A DNA stretch of 64,000 nucleotides from Amaurobius ferox (Eukaryota > Arthropoda > Arachnida > Araneae > Amaurobiidae), in NCBI GenBank assembly GCA_951213105.1, contig OX578140.1:32331518-32395517 (forward strand). Reading direction: 5' to 3'. Position 1 is the first letter of the stretch. Each line of letters begins with the position of its first letter. A model generated the notes under the pieces. It ran no database searches, had not been told where the DNA came from, and was given only the letters and a program-made list of their open reading frames with translations. This document shows positions 61,320 to 64,000 of this stretch, piece after piece. Both the position numbers and the translations under genes were made by a program.

Positions 61320-61480
61320 CGCAAACACACACGCAATTACACACGCGCACATACACATACACACAAAGTCTAAAAAGTGAAAATCCATCAAAATTCGAAT
61401 TCGGATTTTCACCCAGGTTACGGTACTCTTTCCTATACATACACTATACCATTATAAGGAAAAGGAAAATCAATACCGTG
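61320..61480 (+). mobile_element. Diverged HEF-like 3' end (fragment)
   Basis: A CA-rich tract (61320-61362) is followed by AAAATTCGAATTCGGATTTT, then CTCTTTCCTATAC...TATAAGGAAAAGG. The order of CA tract, GAATTCG palindrome and terminal hairpin matches plus-oriented HEF copies. Confidence 0.6.
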
Positions 61481-61680
61481 AGAAATACAGTATCTTAAAT
61501 TCCATGTTAAAGCCAGCGTTTAATCCATTTAATCGTAAATTAAAATAGAGTAGTCGGCGGTATAGTAGATAATGAACTTCACATTCTTTAGCATGTTACG
61601 CACTTTGCGAAATCAAAGGATCTCTGATGCGATACTTCACCTATGTTTCGAAATATAAATAATTAGGATTATACTAATAT

Positions 61681-62000
61681 ATTTATAAAGGGTTGAGATA
61701 GCCCAGTGGTTAAAACGTTGTGATCGCACATGGTAGACCCGGGTTCGATATCCCGACTACGTCCAGTACTCTCCATGTCTACTCAGTATGAGCATGTTAA
61801 ATCTGAAGGTCCACCCGAGAGGTGATTAGTTATGAGAGGAATGATACGGATCCCGCGGTTATCCCCCTATTGAGTTCCGCACAGGCGCAGACATAGTCTA
61901 TGGGGTTCCGGTCCAAACTGGGTGGTCCCTGTCCTTGCCGTCCAAACAGTTACATCGAGTAAGTAGGGTCGTCTGGATAGGAAAAGAAATACATTTATAA
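61681..62000 (+). mobile_element. tRNA-derived SINE, second type
   Basis: The head has TAGCCCAGTGG as A box (61699-61709) and a GGTTCGATATCC B box with one extra base (61742-61753). The body is unlike the SINE at 10866. ATTTATAA flanks it at 61681-61688 and 61993-62000, probably a slightly decayed target duplication. The element itself is about 61689-61992. Confidence 0.8.
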
Positions 62001-62225
62001 GATCCTTAAGGTTTAACAGCTATGGAACTTTACTATATGTTTCAACTAAAACTTGTGGACGTAAAATGACTCATTATTCAGCTGGAGACCAAATCACCAT
62101 TCTTTGTTTTGGAGGACGACGCTCTATACATTGAATTATTACTGAGTACTGAGATGTTTATCTCCCGTTCAATACTTAAAGTGGAACACATACATTTCAT
62201 TCTTCATATTTCTGATTAAAGTGCC

Positions 62226-62720
62226 AGAGTCCACTTCGACAATAATAGCTGGCAATTTCGTCCCTGTAGCTCAACGGTAGAGCGTCGGCTGACCAGTTCG
62301 GAGATACAGGGTTCGATTCCCGGTTGGGGCAGCAAGGCTATTTACAATGGAGCCCAAACAAATCAACCCTGTGGGTTAGTGCAAAGATGTCAGAGGTCTG
62401 AAAGTGACCCTAGTACGACTAGTACATATTCAGTGAACTCTGTAAGGTTGAGCATCGATTTCAAATTGAGGGAATGACGACCACGCAGGGTACTAGCCTG
62501 GGTAAAATAGCATTATCAGGAGGCTAACCTGAGGTAAAAATAGCAAGAGGTGGTCAGTCAGATTGTCATTTGCACGCCAATCTGACATTAGAGGGTGGAG
62601 AATTCAGAATCCACTTCGACAATAAGAGCTTACAATTTCGTCCCAGTAACTCAACGGTAGAGCGTCGGCTGGCCAGTTCGGAGACCCAGGGTTAGATTTC
62701 AGGTTGGGACAGCAAGGCTC
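62226..62720 (+). repeat. tRNA-headed 380-bp tandem repeat, locus 2
   Basis: tRNA-like heads are at 62260-62332 and 62640-62712, exactly 380 bp apart. The first keeps perfect Pol III boxes (TAGCTCAACGG and GGTTCGATTCC), a perfect D-stem GCTC/GAGC and partial acceptor pairing. Its anticodon stem has mismatches, so I do not call it a functional tRNA gene. Each head is preceded by the same body end (CCACTTCGACAATAA...CAATTTCGTCCC), showing tandem rather than single-unit structure. The second head has decayed boxes. Confidence 0.87.
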
Positions 62721-64000
62721 TTTACAAACTTCTTAAGTCATTTCTTTGTTTTTGCGTGGGATAACGCTGTTCTCCATGAATTGAAACCCCTGTCATATAT
62801 AGTAGGAGTAGTAAAATTCCAAATTTGGTATTTTTCATAGCACACACTGCATTCAACTTGAAGGTTTTAGTTGCTCGAAATTCAGAGTGAAGAACATTTT
62901 CTTTTCAGCAGCGAATCTAAACAATTTTCAGATACACAGACGACAGTACCCTTTGAGCTACTGAACACTAATACATGCAGGCTAATTTTTCCTTAATTCC
63001 CTCTGCGTTTAAAATAAATCTTACAAATCTTGCGTAAGTCAAAAATTCTAAAATGTTCGGAGAAAACATTACTTTCTCTCTACGATGACGCAAAAAGATT
63101 TAAAATAAAACATAAAACTATATAAATGTCTTAAATAAGTTTCATAAGTTTCGGTAAAATTCATAAGTTTAAAGGTGCTTTATTTTATCAGATAGGTTTG
63201 CTAGGTTAATAATATCACTGTTTATGGAAGCACTCGCCCTTTTAGTTTCATAATTTTTCGTCAAATTCATAAGTTTAATGGTGCTCTATTTTATTTTATA
63301 GTTTTACTAGGTTAATAATATAACTGTTTATGAACACACTCTTCCTTTCAAAAAGCTATAAAGTTTTCATAAATTTTCGCAATGCTTACAAGGAATTCCT
63401 GGACGGATAAATGGAATATTTTTTCCCTAAAAATTTTATCAGTAAAAATTATTACTTTATGTGTTTTTTATTTTTCATTACACGTTTATTCTTCTCCTTT
63501 ATTGTACAATAGAGCAAAATCGTGATCCTGGAACAATATCAAATTCACTTGCCAGACGATATTCAAATATTTATCACACTAGCTTCAAAGATCCCTCAAA
63601 TGTTTATTTCTGAATTTTCCTATTAGCTGAATTAGAGGATACTTGTTTTGTATTCTTATGTCGCGCCAGTGTTGTCGATCAAGAATACAAATTGCGCATG
63701 TTGCGGCGCTTTTCATTGGCCGTTTCTTGGAGAATGCTTACAATAGGCTGAGCGGAGAGCTTCGTTTTCACTATAAACCGCATTTCGTGCCAAAAGCATC
63801 CCTGAAAGAACAGAGTTCCAGAATTGGCAAATAATCCCTAAAGTGAAACGATTTTTGGCGAGAATATTAAAAAGCTGGAGTTGGCAGTAAACAAACTTAT
63901 CGATCAACGTTGCCTGTCGCGTAGAATAGCTATGCATCATTGCCAACAACATACATTCTGACAATATGGGCTGCCTTCGGGGGTCTTCATCGTAGCTAAA
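62721..64000. other. Unassigned DNA with a small duplication
   Basis: Around 63140-63220 and 63245-63330, two segments share TTCATAAGTTTAA(A/T)GGTGCT, TTTTATTTTAT and TAGGTTAATAATAT, a ~110-bp imperfect tandem repeat. Open frames at 63643-63834 and 63713-63964 overlap on opposite strands and show no domain. Confidence 0.5.

Noticed and set aside
62260..62332. Functional tRNA gene
   Set aside because: A and B boxes and D-stem are good, but the anticodon stem has mismatches and the acceptor pairing is incomplete. The head also recurs as part of a tandem repeat, so it is tRNA-derived rather than a confident gene.

Overview
This window is AT-rich eukaryotic DNA that consists almost entirely of transposable elements, their relics and tandem repeats. 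I found no convincing host protein-coding gene, rRNA gene or functional tRNA gene. The mix of elements (Penelope-like retroelement, Tigger/pogo, Tc1 and mariner, hAT, tRNA-headed SINEs, probable Helitron ends, LTR-promoter fragments, many AT and CA microsatellites) fits an intergenic or heterochromatic stretch of an arthropod genome. A chelicerate such as a spider is my guess, but the sequence does not prove it.

Layout, 0-8.4 kb: a degenerate Penelope-like element (PLE) on the minus strand runs from about 6180 down to 1517. It keeps an N-terminal region, an RT palm (SGAPMGSPL, YVDD) and a GIY-YIG nuclease. It is interrupted twice by copies of an unnamed ~0.9-kb repeat, called here the 'hairpin-ended family' (HEF), and flanked by two more copies. 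Inside the nuclease a 48-bp coding segment is amplified 14 times in frame. 8.4-15.5 kb: short duplications, a probable Helitron 3' end, and a SINE with a perfect 14-bp target duplication. 15.5-16.4 kb: a Tc1 relic.

17.6-19.9 kb: a complete but mutated Tigger/pogo element inserted inside a (TA)n tract. 20-22.9 kb: tandem repeats and a non-autonomous hAT-like element with an 8-bp target duplication. 23.4-25.6 kb: a second, different Tigger transposase pseudogene. 26.2-30.6 kb: two MITE-like elements with very long terminal inverted repeats and TA flanks. 31.7-39.8 kb: four more HEF copies (two joined tail to tail), a hairpin element centred on a microsatellite, and a mariner-derived fold-back element. 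41.9-43.5 kb: a ~126-bp minisatellite.

45.3-49.8 kb: an LTR-like fragment, a tRNA-headed tandem repeat, a complete Tc1 element whose transposase has Q where the last catalytic E should be, and a ~138-bp tandem repeat also present at 13.5 kb. 50-64 kb: mostly unassigned AT-rich DNA with small repeats, a diverged HEF relative (58.5-59.4 kb), a second SINE type and a second tRNA-headed tandem repeat.

Nothing here works as an operon or pathway. What the window does record is the order of insertions: the PLE is older than HEF copies B and C, the duplicated 21-kb repeat is older than the hAT-like element, and the (TA)n tract is older than Tigger-1. The most interesting unexplained object is HEF: at least eight full-size copies plus one diverged full-length relative, with shared hairpin termini, no protein of its own, and no clear target duplication.
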